Shown in pieces: positions 16,093-24,406 of a DNA stretch of 39,857 nucleotides; the first letter of the stretch is position 1, and each line of letters starts with the position of its first letter. Under the pieces are notes generated by a model that saw nothing but the letters and a program-made list of their open reading frames with translations, was not told the DNA's origin and ran no database searches. Both the position numbers and the translations under genes were made by a program. Source of the stretch: Peptoniphilus_E sp964345555 (GTDB taxonomy: Bacteria; Bacillota; Clostridia; Tissierellales; Peptoniphilaceae); NCBI GenBank assembly GCA_964345555.1, contig CAYFRD010000014.1, forward strand, positions 1 through 39,857, written 5' to 3'.

Positions 16093-17154
16093 TTATTTCA
16101 AGATGCCAAATTTATAGTCTTTTTCTTTAAAGTAATCTATTATAGATTGTAAATAATTTACTGTGTGTATCTTACTCTTTGAATCATGCATCAATACCAC
16201 TGCAACTTCATTATGAAGATTTTTATTTAAAGTTTGATCCACGAAAGCTACAGCTTCTTCACCGGACTTAGGTCTTCTGTCGGCGGGTTCGGCATCTCCA
16301 CTCATAGAGTTCCAATCAATCCATTCAATACCATTTTCCTTAAGTATTGCATCTGATTCCACAGTATTATCCCAGGACATATGGCCGCCTGGATATCTCC
16401 ATACATGAGAGGTAAAATCTTCCCCAAATATATTTTTAAGTCTATTTTGAGATAATTTAGCTTCTTCGATTATTTTGGAAGGATCTGCCGATCTGTCAGG
16501 ATATAATTCTTCGTAAACATGTGAAAAAGAATGAAGACCTATGCTGTTTCCTTCAGCAAGCATTCTATTTAAAACGTCTTGATGAAATTCGTTGACATCT
16601 GAACCCAATAAAAAGAATGTGGCGTGAACGTCGTTTTTATCCAAAATATCCAACACTTGTGGAGTAACACTGTTGTTGGGACCGTCATCAAAGGTTAGAA
16701 ACACCAACTTTTGAGAGCCTGCGTATTCAGCTTCGCCTCTTATATAGGACCTTATTTCAGCTGTGTCGTAGGCATAGTTAATGGCTGTGGTCACATGGTT
16801 TGAATCGGGAACGATTTTGATTTTAAAGGTAGCAGCTCTGTCATAGGCGGCAAGAAATTCATTTTTTTGTGAATTGTAAAATTCCGGTGCAACATAGAAG
16901 TCCTGAGTCTTAATCTGTTTAACCATGCCTATGTACCAGGCCGGTAAAGAACCCTCGGTGGAAACCGGATCCTTCCTGTCTAAAAATCCGCTCACACCTT
17001 TGTATATAAGGAAAATTATGATAGCCAGAATTGCCAATGCGAGTATTCGTCTTCTCCGCATGGCTTTTCTTCTCTTTTCCATTTTTCTTTTTCTGCGTAA
17101 TTGTCTAACTTTAATTGATTGTATACTTTCATTATCTATATTATCAGAGTGCAT
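16093..17154 (-). CDS. Membrane-anchored polysaccharide deacetylase (NodB homology)
   Basis: A 353-residue protein with a short, very basic cytoplasmic N-terminus (repeated RRK/RRR) and one membrane helix (ILALAILAIIIFLIY). After a ~100-residue spacer comes an extracellular NodB domain. Its motifs are present in order: TFDDGPNNS, HSFSH (metal ligands), WRYPGG, IDWNSMSGDA and VLMHDS. Members remove N-acetyl groups from peptidoglycan or other glycans, often giving lysozyme resistance. ATG 17154 is preferred because TCCTCC (complement of GGAGGA) is placed correctly; an upstream ATG at 17181 has no site. It is transcribed ahead of lysA. Confidence 0.9.
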   Translation of the reverse strand: MHSDNIDNESIQSIKVRQLRRKRKMEKRRKAMRRRRILALAILAIIIFLIYKGVSGFLDRKDPVSTEGSLPAWYIGMVKQIKTQDFYVAPEFYNSQKNEFLAAYDRAATFKIKIVPDSNHVTTAINYAYDTAEIRSYIRGEAEYAGSQKLVFLTFDDGPNNSVTPQVLDILDKNDVHATFFLLGSDVNEFHQDVLNRMLAEGNSIGLHSFSHVYEELYPDRSADPSKIIEEAKLSQNRLKNIFGEDFTSHVWRYPGGHMSWDNTVESDAILKENGIEWIDWNSMSGDAEPADRRPKSGEEAVAFVDQTLNKNLHNEVAVVLMHDSKSKIHTVNYLQSIIDYFKEKDYKFGILK

Positions 17155-17354
17155 TTTATCCTCCGTGTAAATTAAAAACAAATTATGAACTTAATCTATA
17201 GTTTATCATGAAAGTGTACTTAATAAAACAGGGTAAAATATAAAATTTTAAAATTTTTGATATTTTTTATCTTTTAATAACAGTTTTAAAATATTCTTCA
17301 AAGAGTTTCAGAGAGTGAACTATTATAAATATTTAAGCAAAATTATTTTTTATG

Positions 17355-17370
17355 TATAATGTATTATAAT
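17355..17370 (+). promoter_or_regulatory. Two -10 elements before the DUF523 gene
   Basis: Consensus TATAAT occurs at 17355-17360 and again at 17365-17370, 35-50 bases before the start codon. No convincing -35 is seen for either. Confidence 0.4.
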
Positions 17371-17404
17371 TAAATTGATTGATAAAAAGCTCAAGGGTGG
17401 TAAT

Positions 17405-17836
17405 GTGCAAAAAATTTTAGTAAGTGCGTGTTTGCTTGGTTGCAACTGCAAGTACAACGGAGGAAATAATACAACACAGGATATTATAAAATTAAGGGAT
17501 AAGTACGAATTGGCGGAATTCTGTCCTGAAGTGGCAGGAGGACTTAAAATTCCCAGAAGTCCCTCGGAAATCAAGCTTGGAAAAGTTGTGAATGCAGAGG
17601 GCGAAGATGTGACAGAATATTTTAAAAGAGGTGCGGAACTTGCTCTTGTGAAATGTAGAAAAGAAAATATTAAAACTGCTATTTTAAAAGAGAGATCACC
17701 CAGTTGTGGAAGTGAATTTATATACGACGGTACTTTCAGCGGTAGAACGGTAGAGGGCGCGGGGGTTACGACGGTACTTTTAAAATCTGAAGGAATAACG
17801 GTATTTAGCGAATACAATTACAAGGAACGATTATAA
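17405..17836 (+). CDS. DUF523 family protein
   Basis: A 143-residue member of the DUF523 family. Conserved features are SACLLGCNCKYNG with three cysteines near the N-terminus, CPEVAGGLKIPRSPSEI near residue 45, the KERSPSCGS motif near 108, YDGTFSGR and the final G-x-G-V. The invariant cysteines suggest metal or cluster binding, but the function is not established. GTG 17405 is chosen as start because AAGGGTGG is just upstream and the protein then begins at the family's usual residue. It stands before the nitroreductase gene, which has its own -10. Confidence 0.88.
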   Translation: MQKILVSACLLGCNCKYNGGNNTTQDIIKLRDKYELAEFCPEVAGGLKIPRSPSEIKLGKVVNAEGEDVTEYFKRGAELALVKCRKENIKTAILKERSPSCGSEFIYDGTFSGRTVEGAGVTTVLLKSEGITVFSEYNYKERL

Positions 17837-17862
17837 AAGGTTATTTTCAACTGTTTTTGTTG

Positions 17863-17868
17863 TATAAT
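17863..17868 (+). promoter_or_regulatory. -10 element before the nitroreductase gene
   Basis: A consensus TATAAT lies 25 bases before the start codon. The region 17 bp upstream has no clear -35. Confidence 0.4.
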
Positions 17869-17892
17869 ATTTTAGAAAGCGGGGATGAAACC

Positions 17893-18414
17893 ATGTTTGA
17901 AGATTTGATAAAGAAGAGAAGAAGCGTAAGAAAATACAGCGATAAAAAAATAGATAAAAAAGATTTGGAAAGGATTTTAAAAGCGGGATTGCATTCTCCC
18001 ACAGCAAAAAACAGAGATTGTCTGCATTTTATTGTTGTGGAAGAAAAGAATACTTTGTTTGAACTGTCTAAATTCAAAAATCATGCCGCGAGTTTTATAA
18101 AGGATTGTCAAGCTGCCGTTGCGGTTTTGACAGATAAGGATGTGGCGGACATCACTTACAGTCAAGATGCCTGCATAGCTGCTACATTTTTGATGTTTGC
18201 CGCTACGGATTTGGGCATAGGCTCCTGTTTTGTAAATGCGCGCTCAATTGAAGATGGAACGGGGTTTAATGCAAGTAAGAACATAAGGGAGATTTTAAAT
18301 ATACCTGAAAAGTACAATGTTGAGTGTGTGATTTCCCTTGGATATCCGGCAAATGAAGTGCGTGAAAAACAACCCTTCGATTTTGAAACACACGTGAGTT
18401 ATGAGAGATTTTAA
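17893..18414 (+). CDS. Nitroreductase-family FMN oxidoreductase
   Basis: A 173-residue nitroreductase-fold flavoprotein. RRSVRKYSDKKI at the N-terminus is the usual FMN phosphate-binding arginine segment, SPTAKNRD (residues ~36-43) contacts the isoalloxazine ring, and LGIGSCFV and SLGYPANE are family motifs near 110 and 155. It should be a cytosolic dimer using NAD(P)H; the substrate is unknown. ATG 17893 has GCGGGG eight bases upstream. The stop is one base before the tsaE start, so it is probably read with the t6A genes. Confidence 0.9.
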   Translation: MFEDLIKKRRSVRKYSDKKIDKKDLERILKAGLHSPTAKNRDCLHFIVVEEKNTLFELSKFKNHAASFIKDCQAAVAVLTDKDVADITYSQDACIAATFLMFAATDLGIGSCFVNARSIEDGTGFNASKNIREILNIPEKYNVECVISLGYPANEVREKQPFDFETHVSYERF

Positions 18415-18415
18415 T

Positions 18416-18886
18416 ATGATATTAAACAATACGAAGGAAACGGAAAAACTTGGATTGAAATTGGGCAAACTTTTAAAACCGGGTGATGTAATTTGTCTAA
18501 ACGGAGACCTTGGAAGCGGCAAGACAACTTTGACAAAGAGCATAGGCAAGGGAATGGGAGTGCAAGATTATATAACTTCGCCAACATTCACCATAATAAA
18601 TGAATACTACAGTGAGCTCAACCTTTACCATTTCGACACCTATAGGCTTGAAAATATTGAGGATGTGGAGTATCTAGGCTTTGACGAGTATTTTTACGGA
18701 GAAGGTGTCTGCGTGGTTGAATGGGCAGAAAAGATAAGGGAGTTTTTACCTGAGGATTATCTCGTGCTGAATATTGAAAGAATAGATGAGGATATACGAG
18801 AGATAGTTTTTAGAGCAGTGGGCAACAGATCTGAAAAACTGCTTGAGGATTTAAGGAGGTGTGCATATGATAGCACTGGGAATTGA
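18416..18886 (+). CDS. tsaE: tRNA t6A biosynthesis ATPase TsaE
   Basis: A 156-residue P-loop ATPase that works with TsaB and TsaD to make threonylcarbamoyladenosine at tRNA position 37. Walker A is GDLGSGKTTL near residue 35; TSPTF, HFDTYRL and EWAEK are family hallmarks. ATG 18416 gives the normal N-terminus; an in-frame ATG five codons earlier overlaps the nitroreductase gene. Its 3' end overlaps tsaB by 20 nt and supplies the tsaB ribosome binding site. Confidence 0.95.
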   Translation: MILNNTKETEKLGLKLGKLLKPGDVICLNGDLGSGKTTLTKSIGKGMGVQDYITSPTFTIINEYYSELNLYHFDTYRLENIEDVEYLGFDEYFYGEGVCVVEWAEKIREFLPEDYLVLNIERIDEDIREIVFRAVGNRSEKLLEDLRRCAYDSTGN

Positions 18887-19553
18887 TACATCTACCATGA
18901 GAACATCGGTGGGATTGGTAAAGGATGAGGAGGAAATCGCCTCCTTTGAAATAACGTCCTCCATAAATAATTCTGAAGATTTGACGGATATGATATCCGA
19001 CATTTTCAATAAACTGGATATGGATATACAAGATTTGGATTTAATAGGAGTGGGAGTAGGACCGGGTTCATATACGGGCACGAGGATTGCTGTGACTGTG
19101 GCGAGGGTGCTTGCTCAGACTCTTGACAAGAAAATAAAGGCTGTATCTTCTCTTAAATCGCTCGCCTATCACTATGAAGGAGATAGAATTATCCTATCAA
19201 TATTAGACGCAAGAAGATTAAGGGGATATTACGGAATTTATAAAAATAAATTTGGAAATATACAAACTGTTAAGAAAGATTCCGTGGATACTTTTGAAGA
19301 TATAAAGCAAGAGTTGAAAGGGCAAAAAGCAATTATTCTGGGCAAGGATTCCGAAAAATTGATTGATTATTTCAAAGAGGAGATGGACATTATAAAATTG
19401 TCCGACAGTCAAATCAAAGGATCCTATATAGCACGACTTGCTCTGAAGGAATTCAAAGACAGCGGAGCCGATGAGATAGAGGAAGTACTGCCTAATTATA
19501 TAAACAAATCACAGGCGGAAAGAGAATATGAAAAGAGAAAATGTAACAATTAA
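18867..19553 (+). CDS. tsaB: tRNA t6A biosynthesis protein TsaB
   Basis: A 228-residue ASKHA-fold protein that dimerises with TsaD. The N-terminus ALGIDTSTMRTSVGL and GVGVGPGSYTGTRI near residue 65 are characteristic; the metal ligands of TsaD are absent, as expected. ATG 18867 is six bases after AAGGAGGT (18853-18860), whereas the in-frame GTG 18861 touches that site. It overlaps tsaE and, by 26 nt, rimI. Confidence 0.94.
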   Translation: MIALGIDTSTMRTSVGLVKDEEEIASFEITSSINNSEDLTDMISDIFNKLDMDIQDLDLIGVGVGPGSYTGTRIAVTVARVLAQTLDKKIKAVSSLKSLAYHYEGDRIILSILDARRLRGYYGIYKNKFGNIQTVKKDSVDTFEDIKQELKGQKAIILGKDSEKLIDYFKEEMDIIKLSDSQIKGSYIARLALKEFKDSGADEIEEVLPNYINKSQAEREYEKRKCNN

Positions 19554-19968
19554 AAATCTTACCCGTTATGATGTTGAAGATATTTACAAATTGGAGCGGG
19601 TAAGTTTTAAAATTCCTTGGTCAAAAATTTCCGTATCAAATTTTTTAGAGATGAAGAACAATGAAGGATATGGGCTAATTTATGAAACCATGCTTATAGG
19701 CTATGTTTTAGTATCCAAACTGCTGGATGAGTTGACCATAGACAGAATAGCAATAGATGAGAATTTCAGAGGGCGTGGACTATCCACGCTGTTGATGAAT
19801 AAAATTATAGAAGAAAACAAAGAATTCAACTTTACTTTGGAAGTCAGCGAAAAAAACGAAGCAGCTATTTGTCTGTACAAAAGCTGCGGATTTAAAGCTG
19901 AGGGTATAAGAAAAGACTATTATTCTCAAGGTGAAGATGCGATAATTATGTGGAGGAAAATCATTTGA
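19528..19968 (+). CDS. rimI: Ribosomal protein bS18-alanine N-acetyltransferase (GNAT)
   Basis: A 146-residue GNAT acetyltransferase. The acetyl-CoA loop is in ENFRGRGLSTLLM near residue 85, LEVSEKNEAAICLYKSCGF is the RimI signature, and RKDYYSQGEDAIIMWR ends the protein. RimI acetylates the N-terminus of S18 and other proteins. It lies between tsaB and tsaD as in many Firmicutes and overlaps both (26 and 4 nt). Confidence 0.93.
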   Translation: MKRENVTIKNLTRYDVEDIYKLERVSFKIPWSKISVSNFLEMKNNEGYGLIYETMLIGYVLVSKLLDELTIDRIAIDENFRGRGLSTLLMNKIIEENKEFNFTLEVSEKNEAAICLYKSCGFKAEGIRKDYYSQGEDAIIMWRKII

Positions 19969-20960
19969 AAGTACTTGCAATAGAGAGTTCGTGCGATGAA
20001 ACTGCAGCCTCCGTGGTGGAGGACGGAAGACATATACTGTCCAATGTGGTGGCATCTCAAATAGAAACTCATGAAAAATTTGGAGGTGTGGTTCCGGAGA
20101 TAGCTTCAAGGCAACATGTGGAGGCGATCAATAGGGTTTTGTTCAAGGCTGTTGAAGATGCGGAGATAAAACCCGACGACATAGATTTAGTTGTCGCCAC
20201 CATGGGACCCGGACTTGTGGGAGCACTCTTAATAGGACTGTCGGCAGCTAAGGCTTTTGCCTACGGAATCGGATGTAAATTCATAGGAGTAAATCACATT
20301 TATGGACATGTGTGTGCAAATTATATAACTCACAAAAATTTGGAACCTCCCTTTGTAGGGCTCATAGTTTCAGGAGGACATACCTACTTGATAAAAGTAA
20401 ATAATTATGTGGATTTTGAATTAATAGGCAGGACTAGGGATGACGCATGTGGAGAGGCCTACGATAAAGTCGCAAGAGCCATAGGCTTGGGATATCCCGG
20501 AGGACCTATAATAGACAAGCTTGCAGCTAAAGGAATTGAAACGGTTCAGTTCCCGAGAGTAATGTTGGAGGAAGACTCCTATGATTTTTCCTTCAGCGGA
20601 TTAAAGACAGCAGTGATAAATTATATTCACAACAAGGAACAAAAGAACGAAGAGTACAGAGTAGAAGACATTGCCAAGTCTTTCCAAAATGCAGTGATAG
20701 ATGTGCTGGCGGATAAGACTTTAAGGCTTGCAGATGAATTGAACTTTAACAAAATAGTGCTTGCAGGAGGCGTTTCAGCAAACAGCGGCTTGAGGAGCAG
20801 ATTTGAAAACATAGCAAAGGAAAAGAATTTGGAAATTTATTATCCGGAACTCAGCCTTTGTACGGACAATGCAGCCATGATAGCCTCGGCAGGATACTAT
20901 GTATATAAAATGGAAGATTACGGTACGCGCTTCTATGCGAACCCTAACTTATCTTTGTAA
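19965..20960 (+). CDS. tsaD: tRNA N6-adenosine threonylcarbamoyltransferase TsaD
   Basis: A 331-residue ASKHA enzyme transferring the threonylcarbamoyl group to A37 of ANN-decoding tRNAs. Metal-binding H111 and H115 are in GVNHIYGH; SGGHTYL, GEAYDKVAR and GGVSANSGLR bind nucleotide. TTG 19965 is taken as start: it has GGAGGA seven bases upstream (19952-19957) and yields the usual MKVLAIESSCDET start. It overlaps rimI by four bases (TTGA). It closes the t6A cluster and is followed 16 bases later by the alcohol dehydrogenase gene. Confidence 0.96.
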   Translation: MKVLAIESSCDETAASVVEDGRHILSNVVASQIETHEKFGGVVPEIASRQHVEAINRVLFKAVEDAEIKPDDIDLVVATMGPGLVGALLIGLSAAKAFAYGIGCKFIGVNHIYGHVCANYITHKNLEPPFVGLIVSGGHTYLIKVNNYVDFELIGRTRDDACGEAYDKVARAIGLGYPGGPIIDKLAAKGIETVQFPRVMLEEDSYDFSFSGLKTAVINYIHNKEQKNEEYRVEDIAKSFQNAVIDVLADKTLRLADELNFNKIVLAGGVSANSGLRSRFENIAKEKNLEIYYPELSLCTDNAAMIASAGYYVYKMEDYGTRFYANPNLSL

Positions 20961-20976
20961 TTAAAGGAGGTAAAAA

Positions 20977-22146
20977 ATGCAAGATTTTATTTATGAAGTT
21001 GGTACGAAAATAATTTTCGGAAAGAATCAAATTGACAAACTGCCAAAGGAAATACTGAAGTATGGCAGAAGAGTTCTCATGGTATATGGCGGAGGAAGTA
21101 TAAAGAAGACGGGGATTTACGACACTGTCACAAAACTGTTGAAGGACAACGATATTTATTTCAAGGAATTGGCGGGAGTAGAACCCAATCCGAGAGTAGA
21201 AACTGCAGTTGAAGGTGTAAAGCTCTTGAGAGAAGAAAATTTGGACTTCATACTTGCAGTGGGTGGAGGCTCTACAATAGATTGTTCTAAATTGATATCA
21301 GCATCTGCATTTTTGGACACTGATCCTTGGAATGTGGTAATAAGAGAAGTAAAACCGACAAAGGCAGTGCCTATCGGAACCATACTCACACTTTCCGCAA
21401 CGGGATCGGAAATGGATGCAACTTCAGTTATAACAAATATGAGTACTAAGCAAAAGTTGGGATGGGGGAACCCCTTGGTGCTACCTAAGTTCTCATTTTT
21501 AAATCCCGAGTTCACTTATTCAGTGCCGAAGAAACACACGGCGGCAGGTACTGCAGACATAATGAGCCACACCATGGAAAATTATTTCTCAGTGGATGAC
21601 AGTGCCTACTTGCAAGACAGATTTTCTGAAGGACTTTTAAAGACATGTATAAAGTACGGAGAAATCGCCTACAATGAACCGGACAATTATGAAGCAAGAG
21701 CAAATTTGATGTGGGCAAATTCCTGGGCGATAAACGGACTTTTAGACACGGGCAAGACACAGGAATGGTCTGTTCACGCAATGGAACACGAACTTTCTGC
21801 GCATAACGACTTGACTCACGGCTGGGGACTTGCAATATTGACACCTAATTGGCTGAAATACTGCTTAAATGATGAAACTGCTGATAAAATATGTGACTTT
21901 GGAAAAAATGTATTCGGATTGGAAGACGGTGAAGATAAAATTGCACTGGCAAATAAATCCATAGATAAATTAAGAGAATTTTTCACGTTAATAGAAATTC
22001 CTGAAACTTTGAGAGATGTAGGATTTAAGGAAGAAGATCTGCCTGAAATAGCAAAATCATGTATCAAAAATCACAAAGGAGCAATAAAGGGATTTGTAAC
22101 TCTTGAAGAAAAAGATATTCTCGAAATATACAAAATGAGCTTATGA
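20977..22146 (+). CDS. Iron-containing alcohol dehydrogenase (BdhA/YugJ-like)
   Basis: A 389-residue type III dehydrogenase interconverting aldehydes (probably butyraldehyde or similar) and alcohols with NAD(P)H. GGGSTIDCSK (residues ~96-105) binds the cofactor. The metal site is D194, H198, H267 and H281, in DIMSHTMENYF, VHAMEH and HNDLTHGWG. The last string is characteristic of the butanol dehydrogenase group. It probably re-oxidises reducing equivalents in fermentation. It has AAAGGAGGT ahead of it, and its stop overlaps the next start (ATGA). Confidence 0.94.
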   Translation: MQDFIYEVGTKIIFGKNQIDKLPKEILKYGRRVLMVYGGGSIKKTGIYDTVTKLLKDNDIYFKELAGVEPNPRVETAVEGVKLLREENLDFILAVGGGSTIDCSKLISASAFLDTDPWNVVIREVKPTKAVPIGTILTLSATGSEMDATSVITNMSTKQKLGWGNPLVLPKFSFLNPEFTYSVPKKHTAAGTADIMSHTMENYFSVDDSAYLQDRFSEGLLKTCIKYGEIAYNEPDNYEARANLMWANSWAINGLLDTGKTQEWSVHAMEHELSAHNDLTHGWGLAILTPNWLKYCLNDETADKICDFGKNVFGLEDGEDKIALANKSIDKLREFFTLIEIPETLRDVGFKEEDLPEIAKSCIKNHKGAIKGFVTLEEKDILEIYKMSL

Positions 22147-22958
22147 TTAAAAATATTTCGTTAATAAAAATAATTTATCTGTCTCTTTTTGTATTATTTG
22201 TATTTTCAACAAGTGTCCATGCGGATATGGGTCCTAAGCCGGAGGTTGTCTTGACTGTTGAGAATTTCGGACTGAATACCAAGATATATCCCTCAACGGA
22301 ATCTGAAAAATTCAAATTCGATCAGGACTGGGCAGATGAGTTGGATGAGGATTTTGTCAAAAAATATAAAATAATGAACAGAGGTAATGACGGAGCTCCT
22401 GTAATGAGTGATATGCAACTTGAGGGAGACACTTTGACATACAAACTATATTATAGAGTTCCCGATAATTTACGTTTTGTAATTGTAAAAGACGGAGAAG
22501 TGCAGACGAGTAACTATATAGATATCAAAGCCTTCAATGAAAAACTTTCCCTGAATCTTGAAACTATGGAACTGACAAGAGATTTTCCGATTTTTTTTCT
22601 GTATATTCTTCAGTTTTTTAAAACCTTTATTCCAACTATTTTTATAGAGTTGGGAGTGCTGATTTTATTCGGATACCGTTTGAAAGAAAATCTCAAACCT
22701 TTTTTACTGATAAATATAATTACACAGGGGATATTAAATGTAGTGACAACCTATTTGTTCATCTTTGCCGGATTGCTCGCCTTATATTTGATCGTACTTC
22801 CCATTGAGATATTTATTGTCATGGTTGAATCGATTTACTACAGAAAAAAACTCGTTGGACACAACAAGATTATAAATGTTTTGTACGGGATTTTTGCCAA
22901 TGTATTAAGCTTTGCAGCAGGGCTATTCATTTACACATTTTCCTATAATTTGATATGA
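22143..22958 (+). CDS. Unrecognised secreted/membrane protein with an ADMGPKP motif
   Basis: A 271-residue protein with an N-terminal signal peptide (hydrophobic core LSLFVLFVFSTSV, likely cleavage after VHA) followed by DMGPKPEVVLTV. An extracytoplasmic domain of ~120 residues, probably beta-rich, comes next. The C-terminal half has about four membrane helices starting near residue 148. I recall the motif from uncharacterised Firmicute proteins but cannot name a function. It overlaps the alcohol dehydrogenase and trmL genes by four bases each (ATGA), so it is translated within that operon despite no obvious metabolic link. Confidence 0.75.
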   Translation: MIKNISLIKIIYLSLFVLFVFSTSVHADMGPKPEVVLTVENFGLNTKIYPSTESEKFKFDQDWADELDEDFVKKYKIMNRGNDGAPVMSDMQLEGDTLTYKLYYRVPDNLRFVIVKDGEVQTSNYIDIKAFNEKLSLNLETMELTRDFPIFFLYILQFFKTFIPTIFIELGVLILFGYRLKENLKPFLLINIITQGILNVVTTYLFIFAGLLALYLIVLPIEIFIVMVESIYYRKKLVGHNKIINVLYGIFANVLSFAAGLFIYTFSYNLI

Positions 22959-23437
22959 AAGAAGTGATTGACATACTGAACATAGTTTTATATGAGCCGG
23001 AAATACCTCAAAATACCGGTACAATTTCACGAACCTGCGTGCTTACAAATTCCGCACTGCACTTGATTAAGCCCTTGGGTTTCAGCATAAGAGATAAATT
23101 TTTGAAAAGAGCAGGACTTGATTATTGGGAATATCTGAATCTCACAATATATGAAAATTATGATGATTTTTTAGACAAGAATAAGGGAGCTAATATTTAT
23201 TATTCCACCACAAAAACACATAAGAAATACAGCGACATAAAATTTAGAGATGGAGATTTTATAATGTTCGGACCTGAAACCAGAGGGATACCGGAAGATA
23301 TCTTGGATAAAAATCCTGAAAACTGCATAAGAATACCAATGATTAAAGAGTTAAAAAGATCCTTAAACTTGTCCAATTCTGCAAATATCATTTTATATGA
23401 AGCACTTAGACAGCTTGATTTTTATGATTTAATCTAA
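22955..23437 (+). CDS. trmL: tRNA (cytidine/uridine-34 2'-O)-methyltransferase
   Basis: A 160-residue SPOUT methyltransferase modifying the wobble base of leucine tRNAs. LYEPEIPQNTGTISRTC near residue 12, FGPETRGIP near residue 107 and LNLSNSANIILYEALRQ near residue 138 form the knotted SAM site. The start is uncertain: ATG 22955 is coupled to the preceding stop but has no good site, and in-frame GTG 22964 is an alternative. The family usually begins two or three residues before the LNIVLYEP segment. It is the last gene of its operon. Confidence 0.94.
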   Translation: MKEVIDILNIVLYEPEIPQNTGTISRTCVLTNSALHLIKPLGFSIRDKFLKRAGLDYWEYLNLTIYENYDDFLDKNKGANIYYSTTKTHKKYSDIKFRDGDFIMFGPETRGIPEDILDKNPENCIRIPMIKELKRSLNLSNSANIILYEALRQLDFYDLI

Positions 23438-23478
23438 ATTAAGACCTCTTTGTAATTTACAAAGAGGTCTTAATTTAG
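23434..23478. terminator. Long perfect hairpin after trmL
   Basis: Twenty-one uninterrupted base pairs (23434-23454 with 23458-23478) around a three-base loop, starting inside the trmL stop region. A short T-run follows. It probably terminates transcription, possibly in both directions. Confidence 0.75.
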
Positions 23479-23494
23479 ATTTTAGCAAAATATA

Positions 23495-23523
23495 TTTATA
23501 ATTTTGTATTGTGGAAGTATAAT
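23495..23523 (+). promoter_or_regulatory. Promoter of the former glutaminase gene
   Basis: TTTATA (23495-23500), 17 bp, TATAAT (23518-23523). The transcript would have a ~130-base leader, which contains an ATG-GAT-TAA mini-ORF behind AAAGGATGG (ATG at 23596) and the near-palindrome GGGAAATCGATATCCC at 23612-23627. Confidence 0.5.
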
Positions 23524-23661
23524 AGAATAACAATGAAAAAGCGTTTTAATAATAACATATTAAAGCGACAGTTTTACAAAAGGATGGTGATACCTATGGA
23601 TTAACCACATCGGGAAATCGATATCCCAAAGATTTTATACAATTTATATAGGAGGATAAAA

Positions 23662-23802
23662 TTGCAAGAAATATTAGAAAGAGCTTATTCTTATGCATCT
23701 AAGTACTTAGATCGAGGAATGGTAGCCGATTATATACCTGAATTGGGCAAAGAGGATAGAAACAATCTTGCCGGAGCCTGTCGTAAGAGATATCGTTGCT
23801 GA
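23662..23802 (+). pseudogene. 5' fragment of a glutaminase-like gene fused out of frame to the HAAS gene
   Basis: From TTG 23662, behind a strong AGGAGGA site, the frame reads MQEILERAYSYASKYLDRG then MVADYIPELGKEDRNNL. This matches the N-terminus of serine-type glutaminases (GlsA), whose hallmark here is G-x-V-A-x-Y-I-P-x-L-x-K. After about 36 codons the similarity stops, and the frame runs into unrelated residues and a stop at 23800. The catalytic SxxK region of a glutaminase is missing entirely. The next recognisable sequence, in another frame, is the HAAS domain. I infer a deletion or recombination that joined the two genes. Confidence 0.7.
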
Positions 23803-24406
23803 TTATGAGGAGCACTTCGATGTGGGAAAGAGCAAGGGCAAATCCGAGGAAGAAATAGCTGAGGAGCTGGGTTCTCCAAGAATTGTGGCGGATGAGTTTT
23901 TAAAAAACGAATCTTGCAGCTTGAGGTTGGTAAAGAGAGAAAAACAAGGTGAAAGTTTTAAAAAGTCTAAACTGGATAAGTTAATAGATTTGATAAAGGA
24001 AAATAAAGTTATAAGTATAGTTGTATTAGTATTTTTAATATTCGGACTTCCTGCTTTACTGGGTGTAGGCGTAGGATTGTTAGGTGGATTATTCGGTCTT
24101 GTAGTGGGACTTATATCCTTGATGATCGTACCTGCCATCGTGTCCTTTACCGTAGGGGCCGCTTTAATTGCCACAGCTATCGCTTTGATTGTGTCTACAG
24201 TGATGCCTGGGACTATGGATGTGTCTTTTATTATATCTGATTTAAATCCTTTGACAAAGATTTTTACAGCGGTTGCCGTTGCATCCTTCGGATCAATAAT
24301 ATTCGGACTTGGAATTGAATATATTAAATTTTTGCTAAGGCAAGTTAAAAAACTGTACATTTTCATTAAATGGGAACTCAACAAAGAAAGAAGGTCTACA
24401 ATATGA
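23768..24406 (+). pseudogene. HAAS/DUF1700 membrane protein, 5'-truncated
   Basis: The frame from about 23768 encodes the HAAS signature VADYEEHFDVGKSKGKSEEEIAEELGSP, then a basic linker and about four membrane helices (Gly/Val/Ile-rich, residues ~85-195). Members usually start 18-25 residues before this point with a helix of the form EFL-x-x-L; that part and an ATG start are absent. Initiation at TTG 23768, eleven bases after GAGGA, is conceivable and would give ~212 residues without the first helix. HAAS genes usually sit between a PadR regulator and a DUF4097 gene. Here the DUF4097 gene follows (ATGA overlap) but no PadR gene is present. Confidence 0.75.

Noticed and set aside
17350..17817. 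Antisense ORF of 155 codons opposite the DUF523 gene
   Set aside because: The plus-strand frame has clear family motifs, and the antisense product resembles no protein family.
23803..24384. Antisense ORF of 193 codons
   Set aside because: It mirrors the HAAS gene in the complementary strand, has no ribosome binding site and has a composition dominated by Ile, Ser and Thr as expected of a shadow frame.
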